A stretch of DNA of 64,000 nt from Schizophyllum amplum (lineage: Eukaryota > Basidiomycota > Agaricomycetes > Agaricales > Schizophyllaceae), in NCBI GenBank assembly GCA_007026445.1, contig VDMD01000059.1, positions 1 through 64,000 of the forward strand, written 5' to 3'. Under the pieces are notes generated by a model that saw only the letters and a program-made list of their open reading frames with translations, did no database searches and was not told the DNA's origin. The position numbers and the translations under genes are program-made. Positions 21,440-32,646 of the stretch are shown here, piece after piece. Numbering within the stretch: the stretch's first letter is position 1; each line of letters opens with the position of its first letter.

Positions 21440-22990
21440 GCGCCATGACCTTCTGGACCCCTTCACTTGCGCGGCAACGACACTCGTCACGTAAGGCACC
21501 CCCCTTTCCATTATTCTGATCGAGTCGGAAGGAAGGGAGTTTCTAGTTACATAGGCGAAGAGGAAATTTACGAGGTGGAACATAGGTGGATGTAGGTTAG
21601 CGAAATTACTATAAGAAAACCCAAATGAATCACGATGCTCTGTCATCTCGTTCAGGGGCCTCCCCAGCACTCTAAGTCCCTAAGAAGCAAGCGACCGTTT
21701 CTAGAAACCAATATCAGACAACTCGCGAGCGGAGTCGGAAACTGGGCACTGACCGAAAGCTGTCATGGGCTAGATAGTTGACGAGCGCGACAGCTTTTCC
21801 GAGTGCCATAATCTGAGATTACGAGGTTATAGCTGGGTGACGGGTGACGTCAATATCCTTCCTGCGCGCGAGTCGATTGGACGCCACGCACCGACAGGCG
21901 GACCGCGAAACCAGGGGATGATGCCGCGACGCGCGAGACCAGGGGACGCCGCGACTGCCTGCCGTTTTCATTCTGGATCGTCAAGGTAAAACAGCTGTTC
22001 GTCGAGCTTGGCGCGACGTAACGCTCGTCTATGACATGAGGAGCACCCCGTCGAAGCGAGGAAGCCAGACAACAGACAAGTAGAAAGCCGATCCTGCCCG
22101 CTCAATTCAGAAGACGCGACCCGGAATGTTGTGCGGGTACTTACATGTCTCGTAAGCTTGAACAGGTGAGTGCTGAAGGACGCTGTGTTGAGCATTATTC
22201 GTACGTGAAGAAAGGGCGCGCACCTTCATTCAAATCATCTGAATCATATCTGAATGCCGGGTATGCTGTAGCGGACTCATTGTGCATAAGCTGCATGGGG
22301 AGTCGGCCGTGCGAGAGGGACAATCGTGGGGCAAGGCAGATGCGCGAGGAATATCGGGCGATTAGGCGCACGGCATGAGGTAGTAGATGCGGGAGGCGGC
22401 GAGCAGGGCATTCGAGACGAGAGGCGAACTGGGCATTCGAGACGAGAGGCGAACTGGGCATTCGAGACGAGATGGAAACGCAAGACGGGACAGGCGTGCG
22501 AGGGAAGCTAGACGCTCTGCCAGGACGAGCTGCGCGAGGTCTGGGCAATCGCACGAGTTCGGTTGTGATCGCACGGCGAGTGCGGGTGAAATCGCCAGAC
22601 GAGCTGGTGCCGATCATTCAAGACGTGTCACGGCAGACGCGGGAGGCGAATATTAGGCGCGAGAGGCGAATATTATGCGCGAGAGGCGGTTCTAATGCGC
22701 GAGAGGCGGTTCTAATGCGCGAGAGGGGTCGAAATTGCAGGGCCCCGGGCGAGGTCGACTCGGGAGAGGCTTGCTGGAAGTACGAGACGCGGCGGATGCC
22801 GCGTCGTCGAAGGCTTCAGGGTGGGCGCGTCAAAGGCCTCAAGGGCGGGCGCGCCGAAGGCTTAGAACGTCAGTTGGCGTATTCGGGTGTCGGGCGCATT
22901 CGGATGTCGGGCGTATCCTGGTGTCGGGCGTATCCGGTTGTTGGGAAAAAAACCACACAGTACAGTATGCCAAGTTCAAGATACAGTTTG
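21440..22990. other. Intergenic region with short tandem repeats
   Basis: No gene supported. Weak similarity to the region after F-box gene 2 (25869-26110) is seen near 21540-21610 (shared GTTAGCGAAA). Two minisatellites are present: about three units around GGGCATTCGAGACGAGA (22405-22475) and about four around GCGCGAGAGGCGGTTCTAAT (22655-22730). Confidence 0.5.
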
Positions 22991-24300
22991 GCCAGTAACA
23001 AAACACGCACCTCTGCCAAAAGCCCGAGCATGTGAGCATGCCCGCCTATCCGTACGGCGTTGAGGGACTGTGAGGGTCGGCAGGACTTGCGCACGTCGGT
23101 GATCCAGGACTTGCGCACGTCGGCGATCCACGACATACTGGTCGGCGATCCACGACATGCTGGACGCCGAGCTTGAGGACATCTTTGACGCCGCTGAGTT
23201 CGTTCACCGCTTGCAGCATCATCTCGTAGTCATGACGGGCACCCGAGTCTGAGGTGAGGTGAGGTGAGATGCACGCCGAGGCTAGAAGGGGGTTTAGATT
23301 GTTGTATGCGTTCGGAGGTGAGGATTGGGCGGGGTGGAGTACAAGAATGAAAGCCAAGGGCATTGTGAGAACGAAAGCGGAGTGAGAACCCCAGGAGCCG
23401 GAGGAATGACGAAAAGAATACGCTGGGGATACGGAAACAAAAGAGATAAGGGACGACCGTGAGAGAGAGTGCGGAGAGCGGGAGGGAAGGTGAACTTGAG
23501 CGAATGTCGATGAAGAAAGGAAAGCGTAGAGGGATCCGACTGCGTTCAGCTCCGAATTATCAAGAGGAAATTGCTCACATGGAAAACCCGTCGGTACCGA
23601 GCCATACGAGCAGGTCGCCTGCTTTCAGCTTGTACAGCGCATTGAAAAGCATGTCTTGCACTGCCATACCGGGAATAGGAAGCGTGCAAGTCTCGTCAGG
23701 GGACAACGAGTCAGAAATTCGTTTGAGGTCCTGGACATAAGTTTCTCGCGTTAGCGTTCAGGGGCACGAGAGACGTCCTGGAAAAGGAGAGCGCGCGCGG
23801 GAAAAGGAAAGCACGCGCGGGAAAAGGAAAGCACGCGCGGGCAAAGGAGAACGTGCGCGGGCAAAGGGATAATCGCACGGGGATACAGGAGAGAACCTAG
23901 CTCACTCACGTTTCCACAATGGGACCAATACTGAACCAGACATCCGCCAAAAGCCGTTTCCTGAATGTGCAGCAGCGAAGGCACGGCTACAGTCAGCCAG
24001 TTCGGGTTGACGGTGGCGATTGCGCGATCGCCGACGACGGCCTTGGTGACTGCGCTACCGATGGCGATGTTCTCTCCTGTCACATCGGAGACGGAGATGA
24101 GGTAGTCGCAGTCGCGCTAAGTCCTGTCGAGGCATCATCAAATAAAATTCGACGGACAATGCCGAGCGGACGTTGACGTACGGGGAGGCTGCACAGAGGA
24201 TGGCATGGATATCACCATGGTTCGAGTATGCATGCCGTATCTGATACATTGCCAACGCCATCGTGATTGCACAAATACGGGAAGGCCGTACGAGCTTCTC
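22990..24300 (-). pseudogene. MDR-family oxidoreductase, decayed tandem copy
   Basis: The minus strand matches parts of the intact gene at 26376-30548. Recognisable pieces are an exon-2 remnant (24190-24290, GDIHAILCAASP against the intact RDIHLLSGASP), the exon-3 equivalent (about 23912-24110; DYLISVSD, then AVTKAVVGDRAIATVNPNWL), the exon-4 equivalent (23580-23730; ETCTLPIPGMAVQDMLFNAL), and a fused remnant of exons 5 and 6 (23000-23290; VRIGGHAHMLGLLAE). An in-frame stop and a lost acceptor precede the exon-3 piece. The Rossmann-fold motif GTGGVS has become GTDGFS. Exons 1, 7 and 8 were not found. It is the oxidoreductase half of the first unit of the F-box/oxidoreductase tandem duplication. 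Confidence 0.75.
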
Positions 24301-24509
24301 TGGACCCACGAGACGCGTCCTGTGCGTGAAGTTGTGATAGTCGAGAATAAGGAGACTGGAGAGTTCCCACGCCTGACGCGTCTTTGTTCTGACCGTCATC
24401 TGATCGCGATCTCGCTGGATCTTGTACAGGTGCTAGACATATACGCGGAAACAGAGACACCGTACTGACGTGGCTGTCTCTAGATTGAGCTCACGGTCCT
24501 CAGATATCG
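24300..24509 (+). promoter_or_regulatory. Shared upstream module of F-box gene 2
   Basis: This sequence recurs upstream of F-box gene 1 (19870-20050). Part of it, including the palindromic GATCGCGATC and the GTTCTGACCGTCATCTGATC stretch, is also present in opposite orientation upstream of the intact oxidoreductase (30645-30720). No TATA box is evident. Confidence 0.5.
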
Positions 24510-25868
24510 ATGCATCACGCACTTGCGATCCCTGAACTGCAGTTCGCCATCGCCCGCGTATGCGCCTCGTTTGAGTCTTCCCATGCCCATCTATACAGAC
24601 TATCACTGGTGTCCTGGTCGTGGAAGAACATTGTCGAGCCGCTGCTGTGGGAGAATGTGGATCTCTGGGATCTACTATATCTCTCACCGGCGTGGACTCG
24701 TCTGACACGCGAGGAAGACGGTACGAGAGTCATGGTGCGTCGCTTGACCGACTGTCCGCTCGCCCCATCCAATGCTTATTGTCCGCACTTTTACCAGCAT
24801 GCCGAACGCGCCGTCACTGCATCTGACTGGGAGTTCGTTAGTAGCCGGTCGCGGTTCACCCGGCGACTCTTTGTGAACTGCCATGGGGCAATGGACGAAG
24901 CCGTCTTGGCCACACTACCACCTGCGGAAACCCTCTTCCCGCAACTGGAAAACATGACATTGAGCGCATATAAACCTCCTTCCTTCCTCGTGTCGCGCTT
25001 CCTCGTCGCGCTCATCCCGCACACTCTGGCGCACTTAATCATTCACTGTGCCTCGTTCGTGCTGAGGGGGATTCAGGCTCTCGTGGCAGCTCGCTGCGTC
25101 CACCTCCGCTCACTCGAAATGACAAAACTAGCCTTTCCCGCCGACATTCGTAGTCCTTCGCCATGCGCCGCGTTCTTAGAATCTCTTCGTGATTGCAGCG
25201 AGCTCGCGGACGTCGACATTGCGTTCTATGCCTTTGAGTTCAGGGAATCATTCCTCTGTAGCCTCGCTGCATACCCCAGTCTGCGGCGACTGAAGCTGGA
25301 AGTGCGCGAGGAGGATATGGAGGAGGAGCCGGAGGAACTAGGCGTTGACCATAGCGCATTCCCCACCTCGGGGTTCCCCGTGCTGCAGTCTCTCGAGGTT
25401 AGCGCCGTACCTTGGCAGACAGTGATCGCCGCTCTGCGAAGCATCGGCGGCGGCAGCGCGCTTACCACCATCATCATCACGGCGGATGTCCCCGACTACG
25501 AGTCCTACCACGCCATCGTCGCAGCGATCGGCGCAGCGGGCGACCCCGCTCATCTGACCACGATCTCCTTCGATGGATTCTGCACGAGTCTCGCGCGGGG
25601 TCAGCCGTTCAGTGTGCTCGATGTGAGGAGCCTCGCCCCGCTCTCCAAATTCCGCCGCCTGGAGAACTTGGACACGAGGGGTCTCGCGCGCTCAGCGCTG
25701 ACGAACGACGACTGCGCGGAGATCGCGAGGTGGTGGCCGGAGCTAACCAATCTGTCCCTCGTCACAGATACCAGCGAGCGACCGTCGTGCACCCTTGAGG
25801 TGATGAGGACCTTCTGTCTCTGTCCGCGCCTTACGAGGCTGCGCATCGCCCTTGCGGAGACGGAGTGA
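24510..25868 (+). CDS. F-box/LRR-like protein 2
   Basis: Paralogue of the gene at 20052. Two exons, 24510-24734 and 24798-25868, give 431 residues. The 63 nt intron (GTGCGT...CCAG) is a multiple of three with no stop, so the frame stays open if it is retained. I removed it because the paralogue has a 56 nt intron at the same point that must be spliced. F-box: IPELQFAIA and LYRLSLVSWSWKNIVEPLLW. Leucine-rich segments follow (ARCVHLRSLEMTK, YPSLRRLKLEV, FPVLQSLEVSA, KFRRLENLDTRG). Predicted SCF ubiquitin-ligase adaptor of unknown target. It is intact, like its paralogue, in contrast to the pseudogenised oxidoreductase beside it. Confidence 0.8.
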   Translation: MHHALAIPELQFAIARVCASFESSHAHLYRLSLVSWSWKNIVEPLLWENVDLWDLLYLSPAWTRLTREEDGTRVMVRRLTDCPLAPSNAYCPHFYQHAERAVTASDWEFVSSRSRFTRRLFVNCHGAMDEAVLATLPPAETLFPQLENMTLSAYKPPSFLVSRFLVALIPHTLAHLIIHCASFVLRGIQALVAARCVHLRSLEMTKLAFPADIRSPSPCAAFLESLRDCSELADVDIAFYAFEFRESFLCSLAAYPSLRRLKLEVREEDMEEEPEELGVDHSAFPTSGFPVLQSLEVSAVPWQTVIAALRSIGGGSALTTIIITADVPDYESYHAIVAAIGAAGDPAHLTTISFDGFCTSLARGQPFSVLDVRSLAPLSKFRRLENLDTRGLARSALTNDDCAEIARWWPELTNLSLVTDTSERPSCTLEVMRTFCLCPRLTRLRIALAETE

Positions 25869-26375
25869 GATGATCCATATGGGCCCGCTCTTAGTGGGAA
25901 TACTCACGCTCGCTCTGAGCGCCACGGCCTTCCATCTGTCCGTCCCATTCATCTGCACGTCGACGGCTCTCTCGTCACCACTGAGCACATCGTCGAGGAT
26001 TTCTGGCTGCATGGGCGAAGAAGGTTGTTACGAGAGGGATAACGGAGGGATGCAGGTTAGCGAAAGGATGACATATACAAGGGGGGTGTTGTACTTTTTG
26101 GCTAGATAGGAGAACTTTGAGCGCGCCGACAGAATTTATGAGTGCGATAAGTATATTCTGCCACGACCACCGTATGGCTGCGATGAATGCGAATGGGGCA
26201 CTGCGGAAGAGGGTCGGAGGGGGACGTCTGGATAGGCGAGACTCAGCGTATGACGTTGAATGCAGTAGGCGAGGATGGCAGTCGGATGAGATTCTACTCT
26301 GACGGAGGGGCGTTGCGGCGACCTTCCACCTACTACAAGTCCTTTCCACCTACTACAAGTCCTTTCCACATACTT

Positions 26376-29300
26376 CTAGTCCTCGCACACCCTCACCACC
26401 ACCTTCCCGACGTGCTCCTGCTGCTCCAGCAGCGCGAACGCATCGAGCGCCTGCTCGAAGGGAAAGACACGTCCGACGGACGGCTTTACGCCGGTAGTGG
26501 CGACGATGCGTACGATGTCTTCGCATCTGAGAGTGTGTAAGTATTAGCTGTATGCCTGAAGGATGTGAGGGCGGCGAAGGGGCGAAGGGGCGCCGTCGGG
26601 CTCTAGGTGATGATGAGGGGGTTGAGGAGGGCGAAGGGGAAGGAGAACGACTCGTGAAGCTCGTCGCGACTCGGGTGAGGAGGAGGAGGGGCGAAAAGGG
26701 AAAAGGAAGGGAAGACGAAGTGAGTCTGAGTGAGGGTAAGAGGAGGCGAAGGGGGTGAGCGAAAGGGAAGGCTAGGAGTGAGGAAAGGCGAAAGGGGGGC
26801 GAAGGGAAAGGAGTGAGGCGATGGGGACGAAGGGGCGATGGGCGAAAGGGAGAAAGGGGCGATAGAAGGCGAGGGCGAAGGGAGTAGGGGGGCGTAAAGT
26901 GAAAAGGGCGATCCGGGCGTCAAGGAGGAGTAATCGGGGCGAAGGGGAAGGGCGAAAAGGGTGATCCGTGGGTGAAAAGGGCGATCCGGGGGCGAACGGG
27001 GCGAGATGAAGAACGCGGCGAGAAGGGCGAAAGGCGTGAAAGGGCGAAGGGGGGTGAATGAAGGGTGATTGAAGGAGAGGAAGGAAAAGTGAAGAGAAAG
27101 GGGGGGGGGGGCGAAAGGGGCGAGCGGGCGAAGGTGGAAGGTGAAGGGGCTAAAGGAGGACGAAAGGGGCAAAGATGGGGCTCGTTGTGTGAAGGAGGGT
27201 GAAGGCAGGGCGACGGGAAAGGGAGGTGAAGGGAGGGACGAAGGGGAAGGGGGGGACGATGGGAAAGGGGGGGACGAAGGGGAAGGGGGGGACGAAGGGA
27301 AAGGGGGGGACGAAGGGGCTAAGGGTGAAGGGTGAAGGGTGAGGGCGAAAGGGGCGAAGAGGGGGCGAAAGGGGCGAAGAGGGGGCAAAAGGGGCGAAGG
27401 GAGAGAAGGGGCGAGGAGGACCGGGGCCGGGGAGGGCAAAGAAGGTCGAGAGGAATGAAGATAGGGCCAGTTGTGTGAAGGAGGGTGAAGGGAGAGATGG
27501 GGCGATGCGCTGAAGTAGGGGCGACGCGCTGTAGTAGGGGCGACGCGCTGAAGTAGGGGCGACGCGCTGAAGGAGGGGCGACGCGCCGGTGAATAAAACG
27601 CGCCGTCTAGCTCGCACGCCACGCCGTCTAGCTCGCAACGCAACGCCATGCCGCGATGGAGAGAAGGAAACGCGCCGCTGAGGCAAAGAAGAAGAAAGAA
27701 GAAACCCACTCACTGCGTCTTAGGGCCGATAATAATCCCACGTATGATCGCCTTCTTGAAGATGATCTGCGCGGCGAGCGTCGCCAGCGCTGGGTTCTGT
27801 TGCTGTACAGACGAAAGGGATATTGGATGAGTATTGAGTATTGCATGAGTATTGAGACCGTGTCAGACCCCCCCCCCCTCCCCCCACAGGGCTTCACAAT
27901 AGGCGTGCCGTGCATTTGAGCGTGCCAAAGATACCCGGCGTATTCGACTGAACGCGTACTCGACTGAACGCGTACTCGGCCAAAAGACCTGCACCCCCTC
28001 CCTAAAGAAACTTGCACCCCTCCCCCAAGAGCCCACTCGCCCCTCCCCCAAGAGCCCACTCACCCCTCCCTGAAAAGACCACTCACCTCCCCCAAAAGCC
28101 CAAGCATATGCACCTGCCCGCCGATCCGCACGGCCTTGAGGGATTTGTGCAGGTCGGCGATGCCCGTGCAGTGCACGACGTGGTCGGCGCCGCGGCCGTT
28201 CGTCTGTGCGTTCTGTCAGCTTCTCGCCCGTGAATGTCAGCTTCTCGCCCGTGAATTTCAGCTTCTCGCCTGTGAGTGTCAGCTTCTCGCCCGTGAATGT
28301 TAGCTTCTCGCCCGTGAGTGTCAGCTTCTCGCCCGTGAGTGTCGTGTCTCCACGAAGGCATACCTGCATCTCCGCGAAGGCATGATCGCCTCTCCTCTCC
28401 GCAAAGGCGTAATCGCCGCTCCACAAAGGCATGATCGCCTCGCCTCAACGCGAAGACGGCCTCAACGCGAAGACGTGAACGCATCGGAGAGGCCCTACGT
28501 CCCTCGACGCGAGGCAATCATCTTCAGTCGACGCGAGGCGATCATCTTCAGTCGACGCGAGGCGATCATCTTCAGTTGGCAAAGTACGACAGAACACCCT
28601 TCTTCGTGCCGCAGTTGCGCAGAGATGGGCGAATGATAGAGGTGGAGATGGCGGATGATAGAGATGGAGATGGCGGATGATAGAGATGGAGGTGGCGAAT
28701 GATAATGGGGGACTCGGCCCCAAATGGTAAAGGAAGACTCGGCGAGTGATAACGGAAGACTCGACGAGTGATCATGGGGGACTCGGCGAGTGATAATGGA
28801 AGACTCGGCGAGTGATAATGGAAGACTCGAAGAGTGATAACGGAAGACTCGACGAGTGATAACGGAAGACTCAACGAGTGGAAGACTCGGCGAATGATAA
28901 TGGAGGACTCGGCGAGTGATCATGGAAGACTCGACGAGTGACACAGAGCAAATGACACAGAAAATACTTTTTGCAAGAACCTCACTCACAATCTTCAGCA
29001 CCTCCTCCTCCCATGCCGGCGTCGACTTGTAGTTCACGGCATGTTGGACGCCGAGCGCTTTCACGGCATGTTGGACGCCGAGCGCTTTCACCGCTTGCAG
29101 CTCCTCCTTCACCGCTTGCAGCTCCTCCTTCACCGCTTGCAGCTCCTCCTCCACCGCTTGCAGCTCCTCCTTCACCGCTTGCAGCTTCGCGTCCGAGGAC
29201 GAGGTCACGATGGGCACGGCGCCCGCGGCGAGGGTGAGCTGCGCGCCGAGGCTGGGAGGGGAGGTTAGGTGGGAGGGAGGTTAGGTGGGAGGGAGGTTAG

Positions 29301-30548
29301 GTGGGAGGAGAGGTTAGGTGGGAGGGAGGTTAGGTGGGAGGGGAGGTTAGGTCATCGTACAGAGGTAGTACAGCCATAGTACAGCCGGGGTGGTATACGA
29401 GATCCAAAATGCGGAAGGATACGAAGACGGGAGCGGAGAGGGATACAAGGACGGGAGCGGAAGGGATACGAGGACGAAGAAAGCGGAAGGGACACCAGGA
29501 CGAAGGAAGCGGAAGGGATACCAGGACGGGAGCGGAGTGGGATACAAGGACGAAGGAAGCGGAAGGGATGCGTATAGGAAAGAAGCAGCGGTAGGGATGC
29601 GTAGAGGAAAGGAGCCGGGGGCGATGATGGCGAGGAATGCGGGTAATGGGATGGGGGTAGAGTTTGAGTGAACGACGATGAAAGCGAACGTCTATGAAAT
29701 CAAGCGTCGATGAGAGCGAAGCAGCGTCGATGAAAGCGAAGCAGCGTAGAGGGATCCGACCGGGTCCAGCTCTCATTTATTAAGAAAAAAATCACTCACA
29801 GGGAAACTCCGCCGGTACCGGGCCAAACAACCACGTCGCCCGCCTGCAGCTTGTACGGCCCATTGAAGAGGATCTCGTGCACCGTCATGCCGGCTATGGG
29901 AAGCGTGCACGCTTCCTCGAAGGACATCGAGTCAGGTATATGCACGAGGGCCTGCAGGTAAATCTATCGCGTCAGCGCGCGACGAGGACAGGAGAGAGCC
30001 AGCTCACTCACGTCTTCACGGTAGGACCGGTACTGGACCAGACATCCGCCAAAGTCGCTTCCCTGGACGTGAAGCAGGTCTGCCTCCGAGGGCACGTCTC
30101 CGGCCAGCCAGTTCGGGTTGAAGGTGGCGATGACGCGCTCGCCGACGACGGTCTTGGTGACCGCGCTACCGACGGAGACGACCTCGCCTGCCATGTCGGA
30201 GACGGGGATGAGGTAGTCGGCGTCGTACTTGGTGCTGCAAAGGCCGCCGCATCATCAAGTCAGACTAGACAGGGGAGGGCGAGCGGACGTCTACGCACGG
30301 GGACGCTCCAGAGAGCAGATGGATGTCGCGGTAATTCAAGGATACGGCTCGTACTTTAACGAGGACTTCATGTTCGCGCAGATCTGGCACGGGAACATCG
30401 CGCAGTACCAGCTCCTTCAGACCTCCGAGCGTCTGATGAGAACACCGTCAGTCGTGCATACATTCGTGAGGCTCAGAATGAGCTCGAGTTTACGTACAGT
30501 AGGAATGCAAAAGGCTTTGCAGGTAGGAGGGACAGCGGACGGCGACAT
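26376..30548 (-). CDS. MDR-superfamily oxidoreductase (zinc-type alcohol dehydrogenase/quinone oxidoreductase-like)
   Basis: Eight exons on the minus strand: 30498-30548, 30299-30432, 30012-30234, 29800-29951, 28990-29251, 28087-28203, 27714-27802, 26376-26526, joining in frame to 392 residues. Family landmarks: LKELVLRDVPVPD and VRAVSLNYRDIH near the N-terminus, DMAGEVVSVGSAVT (GroES-like fold), FEEACTLPIAGMTVHEILF, the nucleotide-binding GTGGVSL, GADHVVHCTGIADLHKS, RIGGQVHMLGLLGE, and the C-terminal VFPFEQALDAFALLEQQEH. It probably oxidises or reduces small alcohols, carbonyls or quinones with NAD(P)H; the usual catalytic zinc ligands are not obvious. Oddities: exon 5 holds an in-frame 15 bp duplication series (LQAVKEE repeats and a doubled ALGVQHAV) that lengthens the protein by about 30 residues in the coenzyme domain, and four introns (284-1187 nt) are swollen by minisatellites while the others are about 60 nt. 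Confidence 0.85.
26530..27640. repeat. G-rich minisatellite filling the last oxidoreductase intron
   Basis: Degenerate short units of the GGGGCGAAGG and GGGGGACGAAGGGAAAG kind, with runs of up to ten G (near 27100). It ends with four copies of a GGGGCGACGCGCTG unit (27500-27590). Strong strand asymmetry: the transcribed minus-strand RNA would be C/T-rich. Confidence 0.8.
27960..28340. repeat. Intronic minisatellites in the oxidoreductase gene
   Basis: Two arrays flank exon 6: CCTCCCCCAAGAGCCCACTC units (28010-28085, three to four copies) and CAGCTTCTCGCCCGTGA units (28218-28350, about six copies). Both lie in introns. Confidence 0.75.
28500..28950. repeat. Intronic minisatellites in the oxidoreductase gene
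   Basis: Units of GATCATCTTCAGTCGACGCG (28505-28575), GATGATAGAGATGGAGATGG (28630-28700) and GACTCGGCGAGTGATAATGG (28730-28935, about ten copies). All lie in the intron between exons 5 and 6. Confidence 0.8.
29255..29352. repeat. Intronic minisatellite GGTTAGGTGGGAGGGA
   Basis: About six units of a 16 bp G-rich repeat next to the acceptor of exon 5. A second repetitive block built on GGACGAAGGAAGCGGAAGGG follows at 29415-29600. Confidence 0.75.
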
Positions 30549-31589
30549 GGCAGTGAGACAAAGTTCTTGGTTTGGACGAACGGTTGATACAGTTTCTATT
30601 CTTCTGTCCTGAGGTTAGTATCCAGCGCATATACTTGCCCTGGGGGAATAGCGAGATCGCGATCAGATGACGGTCAGAACATAGACGCGTGAGCCAAGCG
30701 TGGGAATCTGCACTTTCTTTTCTTCCTCGACCACAACAACACGCACGCGCGCCTCATGCTACTCTCATCTGCCCCCCGGTTCTCGTCAGAATGGATTCAG
30801 GATGTTCACTATGAATTCAGGCTCGACATTCCTTCGCGCGCTTTCGCCCGTCGGGTTGAATAAGTATCGCTAGTCGTGATAGACGTATAGAGTACTACCA
30901 TCCTCTTACCCAGATCCGTGCGCCATCGATAACCAAACCACGCTGATCCAGCCAACCTAGCTGATCCAGCCGACCCCGCTAGCGCCCCTCCGTGAAAACA
31001 CGTGCGCCCTTATCTTCGAATGAACGCTTATGACCTCCCTGCCAAGACTCCTTACGCGAAGTCACTTCCCTTCTGCCCACTGGCAAGATTGACTCGGCGC
31101 CGCTGCTACTGGTCTCGGCGCCGCTTCTACTGTTCTCGTCGGCTTTGCGGGGGGCGCGGACATCCAAAGACAAGCTTCGCGCGCGAATGCGTTCACCGCT
31201 CAATACAAGCCGCGCACCAGATTTCAATCGTCAGTCAAAATCGATCCCGCCGACGTTTACGCGCGCGCTGGGAGGGCGCATAGATCTTGCCCAAGGTTCT
31301 GTCGAGCGAGCGGGAATCGACGGGGTCGCCTGATTGTCGAGCATCTGACGTTCCAGGGATGAATATCGAAAACTGCGCAAGTGATAGATTGCGATGCGGC
31401 GCGTTCGCTCGTATACCTTCTCTCTCTCGACAATCAGGGTTCGCGGTTCACACTCTTCTTTGAGGGCGAGGTCTCACTTACTTAAGATGCGTCCGACGAT
31501 GGGGTTGGACGCGAGCTGACGGGGTTGGACGCGAGCCCGCCCATATACTACTACCTAGGTCATACCGACCAACGGCAATTCTGATCGTC
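30549..31589. other. Region between the divergent oxidoreductase and FKBP genes
   Basis: No gene supported. Positions 30645-30720 hold, in inverted orientation, a piece of the upstream module of the two F-box genes. Positions 30930-30975 contain three short CTGATCCAGCCRACC-like repeats. An open frame near 31002-31330 has no recognised domain. Confidence 0.45.
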
Positions 31590-32646
31590 ATGGTACGTCG
31601 AGGCCTTCCGAGCTCGCGTATGCTCCTGCTTATAGATGGAGCGTCGCAGGGCGTCACCGTAGAGACCCTCACGCCCGGCGACGGGGCACATTTTCCGAAG
31701 AAAGGCGGTGCGTCATTCCTCGTTTTGGTCCCCAAGTCCTCATGTCGGTCGCGGGCCCTCATGTCGGTCGCGGGCCTGGCACGCTAATGCGCGCGTAGAC
31801 CAGGTGTCCATACACTACATCGGCACGCTGACAAACGGGACGCAGTTTGACTCCAGTCGAGATCGGTGCGTGGCTGGGATTTGTACCGGCGGTTGCCAGA
31901 TACCGTCGCGTGAGCGCCGCCAATCATACCTACCGCTGACTGGATGTTGCATAGAGGCTCGCCTTTCGTCACGAAGATTGGCGTTGGAAGAGTGATCAAG
32001 GGCTGGGATGAAGGTGCGTAGATACCGACCTTTTATTTTCACGCCATCCTCCCCCGAAAAATCACTTCTAGACGCGGTTTTTGGCTCCACGCTACCTTGA
32101 ACGCCCTCCCTTCTGACGAGGCGATCGCTGACACCTCGTTTTCTTGCTGACACCTCGTTTGCCTGCTGACGCCTCGTTCTCTACTCAGGTGTTATGAAGC
32201 TCTCCGTCGGTCAGACCGCACGGCTCACTTGCACGCCAGACTATGTAGGTGCTCGTTTACAGTCTCCTCCGCCCTCCCTACCGTTGTTTCTCCTCATATC
32301 TCTCTATCGTCGTTTCTCCTCTTACCCTCTTCACATCTCCTCCTACCCTCTTCATATCTCATCCGACCCTCACTGCATGTCCTTTGACCCTCTTCACATC
32401 TCCTCCTACCCTCTCCACATCTCCACCGGCCTTTTCCATATCTCCTTCAACCCTCTCTATATCCTCCGACCACCATTCACCCTCATCCGCCCATAACCTC
32501 ACCCTCATCCGACGCCCATAACCTCACCCTCATCCGCCCTATGACTAACCAAGGCTTTTCAGGCGTATGGCCCTCGCGGCTTTCCGCCCGTCATTCCCCC
32601 CAACTCCACCCTCTGCTTCGAACTTGAGCTACTGTCTATTGGCTAG
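31590..32646 (+). CDS. FKBP12-type peptidyl-prolyl cis-trans isomerase
   Basis: Six exons: 31590-31592 (the ATG alone), 31650-31707, 31799-31865, 31955-32013, 32189-32244 and 32563-32646, joining to 108 residues, exactly the FKBP12 length. The mature start [13 protein letters not shown] matches the family only if the 57 nt intron directly after ATG is removed; that intron is open, so retention would add 19 residues. Residues lining the FK506/rapamycin pocket are all present: Tyr27, Phe37, Asp38, Phe47, Val56, Ile57, Trp60, Tyr83 and Phe100. The enzyme catalyses proline cis-trans isomerisation in the cytosol and is the family's receptor for FK506 (calcineurin inhibition) and rapamycin (TOR inhibition). 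Five introns in so short a gene is notable. The 3' flank passes at once into minisatellites. Confidence 0.96.

Noticed and set aside
26603..27709. Minus-strand open frame of 368 codons, Pro/Ser/Phe-rich
   Set aside because: It is the translation of a tandem repeat inside an intron of the oxidoreductase gene, and exon phases require this region to be spliced out.
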